A stretch of DNA of 64,000 nt from Dasyornis broadbenti (taxonomy: Eukaryota; Chordata; Aves; Passeriformes; Dasyornithidae): NCBI GenBank assembly GCA_013397935.1, contig VZRN01000759.1, positions 354,844 to 418,843 on the forward strand. Direction: 5' to 3'. The notes under the pieces are model-generated. The model worked only from the letters and a program-made list of their open reading frames with translations, did not search any database and was not told the origin of the DNA. Shown in pieces: positions 13,401 through 25,800 of this stretch (positions are counted from its first letter, which is position 1; the number at the start of each line of letters is the position of its first letter). Both the position numbers and the translations under genes were made by a program.

Positions 13401-15942
13401 CCTGTTTGCTCTCAACACCCGAGTGCAAGGTCTGTGTTGGGCTGTTCAGAGACCATGGCTTCTTCAAGGACTTGGCAGCTCTCTGGTCCTCAAGGTTGCT
13501 GTGAGATTTAAAAGCAGAGAGGAAGAGATGTGCAGGGGTGAGGTGAGGGGGAGCAGAGGGCGAGTCACTCTGAGAGTGCCCGCTGTGACCGGGTGGTTCA
13601 TCAGCATGTGCTTTTGGGGAGTTTCTAACTTAGTGTTCCCATACAATGAGGAAAAGGCAAGAGAGAACTTTGATTTTAAAAAGAAGAGGGAGGCTGCTAA
13701 GAATTCTGGCATTAGATACATGGTAATATTTGTTTAAGTTTTTGAGAAATACATTATTTCACCTTTATTATGAAGCTTATGCCTGTGTATTTGCATCCCC
13801 ATAAGTGTTTTCTGGGCTTTTGCTGCATCAAAGCAATGTTTGTTGGTCCTGCCAGCACCAGGACTGAACTGAAGATGGTGTAAATGCACTTTGTTTTTAA
13901 TTTGAGCCATTTTCCTTTTGACCAGGGAACGAAATTACAGGAGCACTGTGGGGGAATGCTAGATCATTACTTCAGTTTTGCTTGTACATGTTGTAAATTT
14001 GATTGGGAGTACAACCAAAATGCAGTGAGGTGAATGAGAGAGTGCCGTTCTCGAGGGACAAAAGCTGCACACCCAGGTGACAATGATGTGTAAAACATTT
14101 CCCTGAAGAGTGGACATTAATTCCTGTTTTGAAGGAAGATCTGGAACCTGGGTGTGCTGCTGGTGCAAGCTTCATTTCCTGCTGGAACACCACTGTTCCC
14201 AAAAAAATAGTTAACAGCCAGAAAGAGTGTCCAATAAGCCTGCAAATAAATTGTTGTTTGAATTTTTTGGATGATTGCTTTTCTCACCAAGCAGTTGACT
14301 TAGACAATAGAGTAAGTGGTGTGTTGGTGTCCAAATTAGAGTAAGACTGACTCAAGGTCAGGTGTGACCATTGGGGAACAAACAGTTGCATGTTTGTGCT
14401 CATCCTGCAGCCTGGGGCCAGGGCACAAACTTGGAAGTGCAAGGTGGAGGGAAGAAGTGAGATAAGGTTGTTCTGTGCAGGCTGGAGTGTAGAGATCAAA
14501 ACAGAGGACAGTCCATGTGTTTAGTCCTAAATAGGAATAAAATAGTTCAGATTTTCTTCTCTCAAAGAGTTTCGTGATCAGGTCATGAAGAAGTAGTGGC
14601 AAGTGTTGTGCGGAGGAAGAAGAGGACACTCAGAATTTCAGGTCTGAGCTGGAGGTCCTCCTCCTGTCAGGAGATGCTGAGCCCTTGGCCTTTCCAGCAG
14701 GTGAGGGACTGAGGTGCTGGCTGGGATTTCAGCCTGGCCCTGCAGAGGACATGGCTGTGTCAGGGTGCTCGGCTGACTCCTAAGCACACACCTTTGTGCT
14801 GTGGCTGCTGGCTCAGGGAAGGACAGGGAACGGGATACATGTTCCTCCTTGCACAGCCATTCCTGTCAGCCTGAGTCACTGACTACACTGCAGAATAAAG
14901 GCTTTGGCTCCACCAGCTGAAAACCGATGGGGAGCAACCATTTTTAGTGTTCTCTTAGGGTTTTGTTTTTTTGGCTTGGCTTTGCTTGAAGAAACATCTC
15001 TCTCGCTGTGGTGGAAGACAACTAGAGAAGACATTTTGTGACTGGTACTAGAGTGAAGCACAATCTGTTTTAACTGAGGATTGACAATGATTCCTTGTCT
15101 AAAAGGGACTATTAGCTCCTCTGCAGAAATGATAAAATCCTTCATCTGTCAAAGGGACCAGTGGGAGAAGCAAGGGATGTGCAGGCACCAGCTTGGTACT
15201 AGCTCCGTACTTCACTCTTAACCTTACAGAGAAAGCACAGTAGAGAGTTTCATCATTGATTTGGTAAAAGCTACCCTTCTTTTCATGGATATAATTACAG
15301 AAGAGGCTACATTCATCTGCAAACAAAGGCTCTAGTAATTTTTTTTAAAAAGCAAAAATAAACTTTAAACCCCCAACAGCTACACTAATTCTTTTAGCTA
15401 GTTTTCAAAAGATAAGTTTTGTGGATTGTGTTAGTTGCTTTGTTGGGTTTTCTTCAAGGGAGCATTGAGGAACCTATTTCGTGGTGAATACAGTGAAAGG
15501 AGAGATTCCAAAAGGGCTTTTGTGCAATTAAGGGAATGTTTGCATTAGGTTGTGCTGCAGTGATTTAACACGTGAGAAGGCAAAATCCCAGCTGAGTGAT
15601 TTACACACTGATCTCAAATGTTTTGATTAAAGGTCAGACTCAGAAATGCATTTATGCTTATTTTTAAGTCCAAAGAGAATCCAGTGGGGAGTTAAATCTC
15701 TAAGTAGGCATCTAATGTGTAAATATTCACAGGTAGCTCTTTACTTAGCCATGTCATTTTGCTGTGAGTTTACACAGGGTGAGATTTACTTGGAAGCTGA
15801 GTCCAGACTCTACCAGTTCCTGCAATAGGAGAGTGCATTTCTGTAGACTGACCTGACTTTGAATATTGCATGTATAAATTCTGCACTTTACTGACTGACG
15901 GGAGTTCCAAAGTAGGTAGGGAGAAGTGAAAAGAGGTCAGGT

Positions 15943-15945
<3 letters not shown>

Positions 15946-16014
<69 letters not shown>
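15946..16014 (-). repeat. 69-nt poly-T tract (poly-A on the minus strand)
   Basis: The tract is a run of T interrupted only by one C at 15995, followed by G and a C-run. It sits exactly at the 5' edge of a decayed CR1. Avian CR1 elements end in a short octamer-type repeat rather than poly-A, so the run is not a normal part of the LINE. It could be an expanded homopolymer, the tail of a minus-strand retrocopy, or a sequencing or assembly artefact. Confidence 0.9.
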
Positions 16015-16016
16015 GC

Positions 16017-16835
16017 CCCCCAAGGATTGCAATCTCCAAGCTCAGGAATGGTTCATCCTGACATGCAAGAAGTGGCAAGAGGCCTGCAGGGATGAGCAAG
16101 GGTTTCTGAAGAAAGAAATGGAAGGGATATGTGTAATATGTAAGAGGTGGAAGTAGGGACAGGTGGCTTGTGGGAAGTATAAAAATGCTGCCAGAGTACA
16201 CATGGCTGAGTCAGGAGATGCAATGCTCATCTGGAGCTGGCTCTGGTGAAAGACAGGGAAGTCAAAAAGTGCTTCTGCAGATACATGAGTGGAAGGAAGA
16301 GCAGGGAAAACGTGGAGCACAGGTGCTGGGTTGGCCTTCTGTGATGAAAAGCCTGGTGAATTAGGGGAGAGCAGTGGTGCTTGATCTCAGCTTTGGTAAA
16401 CCTTTGATGCTGTCACCTGTAATATGCCTCTGGACAAGCTGGTGAAGTACAGACTATGAGATGGACTGAAAACTGGCTGAACCCAGGTGTGACCAGGAGG
16501 ACAAGGTTGAGTTAGAGCCAATCAGTAGTGGTGCACCTCAGAAGTCTGTGCTGGAGTCAGTGGTGTTTGACATCTTCATTAAGGACTGGGGTGATGGGAC
16601 AGAGTACCCCTCTAGGCAGCTGGCAGATTGTACCACAGTGGCAGGGCTGCTTCATAGACTGGACTGGAATGGGAACCTCATGAAATTCAACACAGGGAAA
16701 CTCAAAGTCCTGCACCTGGGAAGTTTCAGCCTCATGCAGTGCTGGGAGCGCACTGGCTCGAAGCAGCTCTGCAGAAAGACCTTCTGGGGCCCAGGATGTG
16801 CATTTGGCAAAGGAAACCAACAGCATCTGGAGCTG
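16017..16835 (+). mobile_element. Decayed CR1 LINE fragment (ORF2, pre-RT to RT)
   Basis: Several blocks follow recalled avian CR1 ORF2 in the correct order. About 16030-16130 resembles the pre-RT text (aatctccaagctcagg, gaggcctgcagggatgagca). About 16280-16320 matches the segment encoding R-ENV. About 16395-16440 matches the block encoding AFDTV and DKL. Around 16548-16720 the RT core appears, with F-IFI, a damaged A-DDT-LGG motif (now ADCTTVAG), NLMKFN and KVLHLG. Frameshifts, stops and at least one internal deletion break the frame, so it is dead. Both the 5' end and the characteristic 3' tail are missing. CR1 moves by target-primed reverse transcription and is the dominant avian retroelement, so intronic fragments are expected. 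Confidence 0.88.
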
Positions 16836-19800
16836 GAGTTCAGACTCATCATCCTGGGTCATGGGGATACTGAAGCTGGATGTGTGTGTCCTGGGCATCC
16901 ACTTGGGAGCTGGGTGCCCATATGCTTGGTCCAGCCTCAGTGTCTGGGCCACAAAAGCTGTGTCTGAACCAGGGGCTGGGAGTGGGGTGTGTCAGATTCT
17001 GGTGTGGGTCTCCTGGGTGGGAGACACTCCAGCTCCCACCCAGTGCCTGGATGGAAGGTCCCTCTGTGGGATAGGACCCTGTGGGGAGCTCGGGTCTCAT
17101 CCAGGCTTCCCAAAGGCAGCCCCTCCAGTGCCCACTTCTCAGGTGGATCCTCTGAAACCTAACAGGACACCAGACAATCACTACATAGTTCATAACCAGA
17201 TGTGAGTTATATTCTATTGCTTCTGTCATGACCCTAATCTGAACTGCTGCTTCAGCAGTAGGGAAGATACCGCTGATAATGCACGTGAGGTTTCCATGGG
17301 CTCTCCAAGGATGGGTGCACAGGCAGCAGCTGAGGTGGAAAGGGTTGCTTCTCTTTATCACTTCTCTGCTTTGCTGAGTGTTTTAATTAAAACCAGATAG
17401 AGGAAATTTCTCACACTGTTTCCAATTTTTAGTGGTTTCACCTGCTGTTGAAAATTGCATCAAGACATAATGGTTAAGGGATGATGTAAAGAGGAATGAA
17501 TGCTCCTTTTAGTGGCTATGAATAGAGGCTTCTCATATCAGTTAAGTGTTGACTTACAATTATGAAAACGTTACAGGTTTCTGTTATTTTTTAGCCAGTC
17601 CTCTAAGACGTAAATTAACTAACATTTCACCACTTCATGTAACCTTTCAAAATGGAGAAGGGAGGTTTGGCTGATGAAATTGCATAAGATCACATTTATT
17701 TGGAGATGTTTACTGTAACTAATAAAGTGAAAAATTACCTTCCTAACCCTTTTCTATGTACTAACTCTTTCCCTGGCTATGCAGTTCTTGACAAGGTTTT
17801 TTTTTTTTTCTGTTTCCAGAAAGATTTTTAAAGAATAGTTATACCAGGGGAGTTTGCTCTTTAACTGTGCTTTAGTGTATTTTTGTAAGAGTTGCTAGAA
17901 ATTTAGCCATGACTCCTTTGCTTTCTTATGACTGTGGGTGGTGGAGCTGATGATTTACTCACTAAATAAGAGATGTTTGGGTGGTGAGGTGTCAGGAGTG
18001 CGAGAGAAGAGCTTCTCGTGTCTTGTTCCTCACTTTGACTCAAGTCTGGCATCCAGCTGACAAGAAACCGAGTTCATCTTCCAAAAGTCAGCATAAAAAG
18101 AGGATGCCTGGCTGTCTTGGCATGCAGATGGTGAGTAGGGTGAGTGCGGAGAAGGCACCCAGTGTAGTTCTGGGAACAGGCCTGTTGTGGTGTGTTTGGG
18201 TCCTGCAGTGCTGTGTGGCAGCTGTTTTGTGAAGATAAAACTCATTGGGCACCAGTGCCAGCACTGTGCACAGGGATCATTTGCAAAGATAAATCCTTTT
18301 CCCCTCAAGCAAATAGCCTTTGACAGGAGCCGTTGAGGCCAGGGGTATTTCCCTGTTTGCATCTCAGTGCCAAATGCTCTTGCAGGACACGTGTTCTTTA
18401 CTAGCAGCAGCTTAGCAGTTCAGCTGAGTGGCTGCAGGTTTCTCTGTAGAGGTTGTAGGCCAAGACTTTGGCTACAGGTGCAGTGGGCAGGTTGTGAGAA
18501 GAGCAGATGATGCCAAAACCCTGCTATAGGTTGGGATTGTCTTCTATGCCAGGTCCTTTCCGAGCTAAGTCAGTGTATTGGATGTTGTTCCCTCAGTGCC
18601 CAGGTTTTGCAGAGGAGCCAGGCTCTTGTGTCATTTGTCTGTCTGTGAGAACAGAAAAGATGGGTGACAAAAAAAAAGTATGCTTTTAGACATAGTCTGC
18701 CAGCTCTGGCTGGTGGTTTGTCACTGTCTGGGAGACAGCTCATAACTGAGGACGTAAGCAGAGACAACATGTGCTTCTTAGTTTGCTGCTCTGATCATGT
18801 CCATTTCACACTTTTTCATCAGAGAAAACTAGCACTACTATTTAAACTTTTTTTTTCCAATTTCTCTCCTTTTATACCCACCTTGCTCCCATTTCGTGTC
18901 AAGATGACAGCCTAGGTCAAAGTAGGGGAGAGGGATGGTCCTGAGTGTAGTATTTGTGCCTTTCTGGATCATTCATTGATACTATTTGGATGTGGATCAA
19001 ATGTGTGTTCACATTTGTGTTGAATGTGCCAGACCACATATCCTGGAGCTCATTCCAGCTGCTGGAGAGCAGACTGTTACCTGATCCAGGACTGACAGTA
19101 TCTGATCCAGCAAAAAGTCAAAGCAGTCCAGACAGAAGATATCTGACCTAGCAGAAATGCTGCCAATATGAAGTTAACTGTCAGTACTTTACACTGTGTG
19201 GCATCTTTTTGTATGATACTAAGAGTCGTAAGCTGGAGTTATTCAGACATTGGAACATGGCCTCCTGTGCTGCTGCCCATGTCATGGAAGGTTCACTTAC
19301 AGTCAAAGACCCGTCCACTCCTGCAGGTCTGGGTGGTGCTGTGGGGGGGAGCAAGTCCCTGAAGGTAAGAATGGAGCTCAAGTCCTCCCATGGTTTATGG
19401 GAAGCTCAGAGTTGCCCTCTTGCAGGAATCATTGTGGACAGGAGTCTGACTAAAGCCTGGAACAACCCCTTGCTCACCTGAGGTCTGCCTTGGAGAGCAA
19501 CTGAACACATCGGCAGTGTGTTGATTTTCTAACTTTTACGTTTTTTTTCCCCAGTTGAATTCACAGGCAGGAAATGAGCCTACATCTATAGCATTTAGTG
19601 TTGCTGTTTCCCAAAGGTAGAAGAGGCAAAATTAGAATATCCTGTTTACAGTCACTTGAGCTGTATTTGACCAGCTGTCCCACGGGTTTTCAACTTGCTA
19701 GATCAGGACAGGCTTTTCTTACAGTCTGAGCATCTTCCTGTCTGAGTGGAGTGGAGGAGTGTGGCTGTTTGCGCTAGCACTGAGCACCTCCCCGGATCGA

Positions 19801-22800
19801 GCCTTACAGCTGCAGAGGAGACACCTTTTCACTGGAGCCAAGGCGGGGAAGCTGAGGCTTGCCAGGTACTTCAGAACTGAAGTCCTACTTGACCAAACGT
19901 GGGAGAAACCTGTGGCAAATTACTTTCTGAAATGGTTGTTCCTGTACCTTACAGGAAGGTGCATACCTCCCCTTGATGTTCTCAAAGCATCTTTGAGTCA
20001 CTGAACTTGCAGTGATTGGAAAAAAACCCTGGTTCAGAGGGTTGAGGTGACAGAGATTTTTAAGTCACTTCCAGCTTTCCCTAAGTGAATAATTCAGTCT
20101 TTCTAAATAGCTTGGTATAATACCTACCTAAAAATAATGCATGTTTGTGTTCAAGCAAACCCGTTCATGCTTCTGGGAATACTAAAGAACCTCCCTGGGG
20201 GGGGGTGAGAACTACGGAGAGGTGTCAGCACCTTTGCTGGGTGGGTGGGGGCTGGAGCTGTGGGGGTGTGGTGTCTGTGTAGGGCTGGGCGCTGCTCATG
20301 GAAGGAGCTACTGAGTCTGTAACCAAATGTGGTTACGTAATTCCATGCCTTTTCCAGACTCGTGCTGGAAATAAATTGTTATCTAAGAAAATAGAAAAGT
20401 GCACCTGGAAACTTTTAGACTAGTCTCCTTGTTTAATCATGAACCCATTTTAAATATGTCAACGAAGGCAGCTGTAATATATGACCTTTTTCTGCCGTAT
20501 ATTAGAGTGATGACTCATATGTGCAATGTCAGGAGAACGTAATGAAAAGTCTCTCCAACTTGACGTCTGTGCAGCTGATGTTTGCAGCTCTGACATACTG
20601 TGGAGTTCGGGATATTTGGGCTGCATTGTTGGTGCTTTAATTATCACTGTTGCTACCTGGTTGCACAGATTTTTTTTTAAGCTGAAGTATTTAAATTGAT
20701 TCTATCTTTTCCATCTCATCTTAGAAGGCTTTTTCTCTGAAGACCACAGAGGTGTCAGTAACTCACATCTAAAATAGAAAAGAGCCAAGGCAAGCTAAAG
20801 GTAACTAAGAACATCAAAACTGGAAGAGGAGGCTGGTACAGTAGGTTTTCTGACTGGTTCTGTGCTGTGAGCACTGTCACTTATATAAGAAAAATCTGCA
20901 AAGTGTAGATGAATATACTATTACTGATGTGTGGCATCAGCACAAAGGGAAAGACTATAACAATGTGAGCTTTAAATATTTAGTTTATTGTTTATTTGCT
21001 GTAATAAAACTGTCTCAATGTCTCTAAACCTGTCACTGGCAAATAAAACTTAGTAAAAGCTTAAATAAATGTAAAAGGTCTACAGTCTGACCTGCATTAT
21101 GCCAAAATCTGAAGTAATGACAGGCACAAGCATCTTTCCCCAGAACTCAGGTCATCTCCAGCTGGTGTAACCAGTGACTGGTATAAATTGCAGTATCCAT
21201 GCTAATTAAAAACCAAGTAATTCTTTTAAAATATCTCGTCTATCACCCTCTGTGAACTGCCACTTCTTCTGCTGCCCATTCAGTTGGGATGTACAGTGTG
21301 AAGGTCTGCCGTCTTCCTCAGTCAGTTTGAGTATAGAGCTGGGCTGAATGCCCCTAGTGCTTTACACCACCTTCCTAACAGGGAATTTGCCCAGGAGCCC
21401 TGTGGAGCTTTGGATGTTGGTATTTGATCTGTCTGGACTGAAAGCAGGAGCTGCAGGAGCATCACGTACTTCTGCTGCCTGTGAGCCCTGCCTGTGTGTG
21501 CGTGCTGGGCTCACCCAACACTCTGGGTGTGGGGCTGTGTCCTCCTCTGCCAGCAGTTGTACAAGCTCCAGTTTTTGGCCCTAGCCTGTCGTCCTGTGAT
21601 TGCTATTGTACTGTGCTAGAAATTCAACATTCCTCATTGGCTGAATTATAAATGTGATTATACTCATGGTGCCCCAGGAAAAATAAGTGTGGTTTGAGGT
21701 GAAGGGCCTTGTTGACCTGATCCCTTTGGGCTGTGAGAGGGTTGATGTCCACAGCAAGAAACTCAGATATTCAGCAGTGGAGGGGCAGTAGGACAGGGGA
21801 TGGGATTTACAGATTTACAGACACACTTTCCCCTCCAAGTTCTTCATTCCCTGTGGTGCTCTGCCTTACCACCTCAGCTGTATGTGTCTCCTTGCTTTGA
21901 TAATCCTAGTCATCACAAGGTACTTTCAGAACCAGGATTTTTCTCTGTCTTTATTTTTGGCTAGTACTTTGGTTGCTAAAGTTATTTGCAAGTCCCCTTG
22001 TGCTGTGGTTGTCAACAGGAGCATGAGCCTTGAGCAGTCAGCTGAGCTCTGAATCCCAGACAAAGCAACCCAAAGCGGCACAGCCGATGGAGCAGCCATG
22101 AGAACTCCTCTGTCTTCCACTTCATTGCCTCAGTGGCAAAAGATTTTTCTATAAATGCCAAATAAGAAGTATAAATCACCCTGGAACTGCCATGCACTAA
22201 ATCAAGGCGCAGAGAAATGAATGAATATTTGTAAAGCAAGCGACAGTGTAACTAAAACAGTGCGGGGAACAATGGGGCTGTGCTCGGCCTTGTGCCGTCG
22301 AGAGGCTCCACACAAAGGGGAGCTCTGCAGAGGCACTGGCTGCTGCCAGGGCAGGATGAACCCTGCAGATAGCGTCAGTAATTTCATGCTTCAGAGCAGT
22401 AATTTCACATACTGTATGAAGCAATAAGCATTTGCTCTGCTGGCTTCGGGCTTTCACTGTGTGACGGGTTGGATCTACTTCATCACTAACAAAAGCCTTC
22501 CAGTTGCCAGCAGCTGCTAATCACAGCTGATACAGGCTCCCATGGCATCTCCACTCTGCAGTGCTGGCCTGGAGCTGGTTTAATTCACCAGCACAGACAT
22601 GCCCTGGTCTCAGAGCTGCTAAGATAGGGAGTCAGGGAGGATGGTAGTTGAGAATTGTTTTTGTGGCCTTCTGTGTTCCTGAAGACTTGCCCATCACTTC
22701 ACCCTACATTTGAAACTCAGTAAAGTTAAGGACAAAGCAGAACAGACAGCATGTATGGCTGCTTTCAGAGCAAGCAGGAATAGGCTGAGTCCTGCTGGCA

Positions 22801-25800
22801 GCACCAACTCCCTCAGGCAGGTAGAGCTTGGCTCCTGTGCTCTGATCAGTGCTGTCATTCCTGGAACTGGGCCCAGTCCCTGCCTTCATGGCCATGACCT
22901 CTCCCAGCAGCTTTGTCCTATGCAAGCCTCGTTAAGCAACAGGCAGAGTGGAGGTAATGAAAGTTATTCCAGAGCCTAGAGCTTTACTTCTGCAAAACTT
23001 CCAATGAATGTGAACTTCGCTGCATTTGTAACCAAACGTAAATTAATTTCAAATTTTGATTTTTCTGAGAAAAGTTCTACAGACGCATCCCTCCTGTGTA
23101 TTAATTGTATAAAGCCATGTGTAGCAGGCAGGCACTGAAGTGATGGAGATCTTTTTAAGTCAGTAGATGCATATCTCAAGGGCCTCAATAGTTTATTGTT
23201 TATTCCTTGAGGAGGAAAGCAAGGCTGGGGGCAATCTCAACAAGGTTTAACTGTGACAGCAAGAAGGTTCCCCGTCCACAGGCTGTTTCTTGCCTTGCTT
23301 TGCTTAAGCTGTGATTTGTGTTAGGTGTTGCGGCCCATGGTCCCCCAGTTTAGTGCACGCCAGCACCGTCACTGCAGGGAGCACATGGGGACTTCCAGGC
23401 TGGAGTTGTGTTGATGGGTGCGGTCAGCTCTCTCCTGGCTCTTGGGTGTTAGGGTGCTAAGTGTGAATGGGCTGGGGCTTAGCAGGGCAGCCTAAATAAT
23501 TTACTTTGAGCATTTCCCACTTTTCTTAGTCTGTCATTTTTAACCTTAATTCAAGTGGTGGTGTCTCCTGATCTTCCCTGGGGCAGAGAGCAGTGCTGGT
23601 GGCTTAGCCAGGCAGTCTCTCCCGTATCATTCCTACCACAGGACATTGCTGCTGTGTCCAGGTTGTATTTATTTATAACTTGTATGTACCAGATTTTGTT
23701 TCATGTTAGATATTGAATCCTTGGTGCATTTACAGAGTGTCTGCCAGGTAACAGATTAAAGTTCTCCAATTAGAGCTACCCACGGTAGCAAGGGCTGGGA
23801 GGGTTCCCTGAGCTGCCTGCCTGGCTCTGCCCCATGCAGGTGCCTCATGTCTTCTATCAGCGCCTGGCTGAGGGATGACGTGTATGTCGGAAGATCCCTC
23901 CTCCTGTGGTTGTTGGAAGGAAAGGAGCATTTTTCTCCCCTGAGGTCACCTCTGGGATGTGAGCTTCCGCAGCCCAGGATGTGCACAGGAGCTGCTGGGA
24001 GCTCAGCAGGTGCTGTGGCAGCAGTGGCACAACTGCCCGGGCTCGGGGCAGGTCTATGCTGTGTACCTGGTTCTTAGAAGAACGCTTTTACAGGTGGTAG
24101 CAACACCCTGTGTGAGCTCTGCAGATAGTGTGGGAACACCTGCCCTGGCCAAGGGCACCTGCAGGCATCTGACACAGCCCCTCCACAACCCTCTGGTCCT
24201 GTAGCTCTTGCTGCAGTTTGGCTTCTTGAGCTGAGTTAAGGCTTCCTTCCTTTGCTCTTCCCGCCCCATGGTAGTGGGTTTGCATTTCCCTGCCCCTGTG
24301 GCATGGATAGGCCACAGGTGTGGAGAATCTTGTTTGGGGCTTGTGTAGAGGTGGTATTTTCCAGTCTGAGAGAAGAAAAGGGGATTTTTCAGTGGCCCAG
24401 CATGATGTTCATCTGTCCTTTTCCCTGAACTGCAGAGGCAGGGAGGGAGTCATCTGTGCCATGTGTTAGTTGTTAATTTTAGCTTTACCATAACTCTTGA
24501 TGACAGGGCTTGGTTGTTTCCTACTGTAGGCAGCATGTAGCAGTTATCCTGGAGATACGGTGTGGCTGTAAGACAGCGAAGCTGCAGCTCATCCCTAAGC
24601 CGTGGTACTCTGTCTGTGCTAGCTGGATTCTCCCAGCTCACACAGCTGCTGCCTGCTGGAGTTAAGAGGCCACATGGAACCATTTTTCTTGCATTTGTGC
24701 TAAACGTTTGCCTTCAGGTTACATAAGGATGGCATTAGACACAGGCTGAATTCCATGTGTGTCTGTGGAGGAAGCTTGGCCAAAAGGTGGTTAAATATCG
24801 GCCATGATACGCACTGCATTTAACAGCCTTTTTCCTAGTTCTGACTGCCTGGTCAAGTCTCTATGAAGCAGCAGCCTGCACTGGCATGGCCAAAAGTGCA
24901 ATCCAGGATTTGATGTACAGGTCCTAAACTGAATATCTTGGAATGCACAGGCTACTGCAGGGAACTCTTACAAGTACAAGCAGGCTGAAAACTATTAGAG
25001 CTTCAATATATTTTCTAGGTTGTTGCTGATATCTTTGCTAGTTAAAAGGTATTGTCTTTGATCTCAAGTCTGGAGCAAAGCACTGAGCACATCAGAAAAT
25101 ACCTGCCTGATGTTCTACTGGTGCTGATATTCGTGTTTGCTGGTGTGTGAGTTACGCAGAGAGCATCATGCCTCTGACAGCTCTGATGCCATGCTGTGCT
25201 GGAGGCTTGCCTGGCTTGTGTCCAGAGATGGTGTTCTCACCGATGTGGTCAAGCTCAGTGAAGTGGACTGGCTAAAGATGTGGGGAGCACTGGCCATGTG
25301 CTAGAGTCCAGCAGGGAGTGTCTGGGAGCTCCTTCTCTTTCTAGTACCACTTTTGTTGGTGGTTTTTTGCTGTGGTCAACAGTGTGTTTGTTCAGTCTCT
25401 ACTCTCCTGTTCGGTTAAACACTCTGTGAGGGTGTCAGCATCCCTCCACCCCAGCCAAGGACTGCTGTGACTCCTGGCTCCGCCAACCTGCATGGCAACT
25501 TGGAGTATAAGCAACATCTTGTAATGTCTTTTTCTGGATAGAGACACCAGATCTGTAGGAGAGCTAATGACCTGGGTAGAAATGTAGCAGTTGGTGTGAT
25601 AAAGAGCTGGGGTACAGCTGACTGCTCAGCATCGAGATGTCAGGAGGGGCGAGGAATCATATAAAGACAGAAGTCGATCTGAAGTCATGTGAAGGGAACT
25701 GTCAGAAACGAGACACTTGCTCTGTAGCAGAACGTTCTTCATAGGCGGTTTAACAAGCCTTGCAATTGAATCTGGTGGGAGGAAAAAGTGATGTAGCTGT

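Larger units (their letters stand above)
604..15945 (+). other. Intron 1, proximal part (no gene seen)
   Basis: This begins with donor GTGAGT at 604. Apart from the CpG tail and the CpG cluster at 1398-1548 I see unique, moderately AT-rich intronic sequence. Open frames in both strands are short, lack family resemblance and have no coherent splice structure. One small imperfect hairpin lies at 7384-7420. Stretches such as 5500-5800 and 12000-12130 lack repeat signatures and look like unique sequence that could be conserved non-coding DNA, which I cannot test here. Confidence 0.6.

Noticed and set aside
15770..16201. 143-codon minus-strand frame with a long Lys run
   Set aside because: The Lys run is the translated poly-T tract; the rest is CR1 and intron.
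16548..16967. 139-codon frame resembling reverse transcriptase
   Set aside because: It is a decayed CR1 fragment with a damaged catalytic motif, not a host gene; listed as a mobile element.
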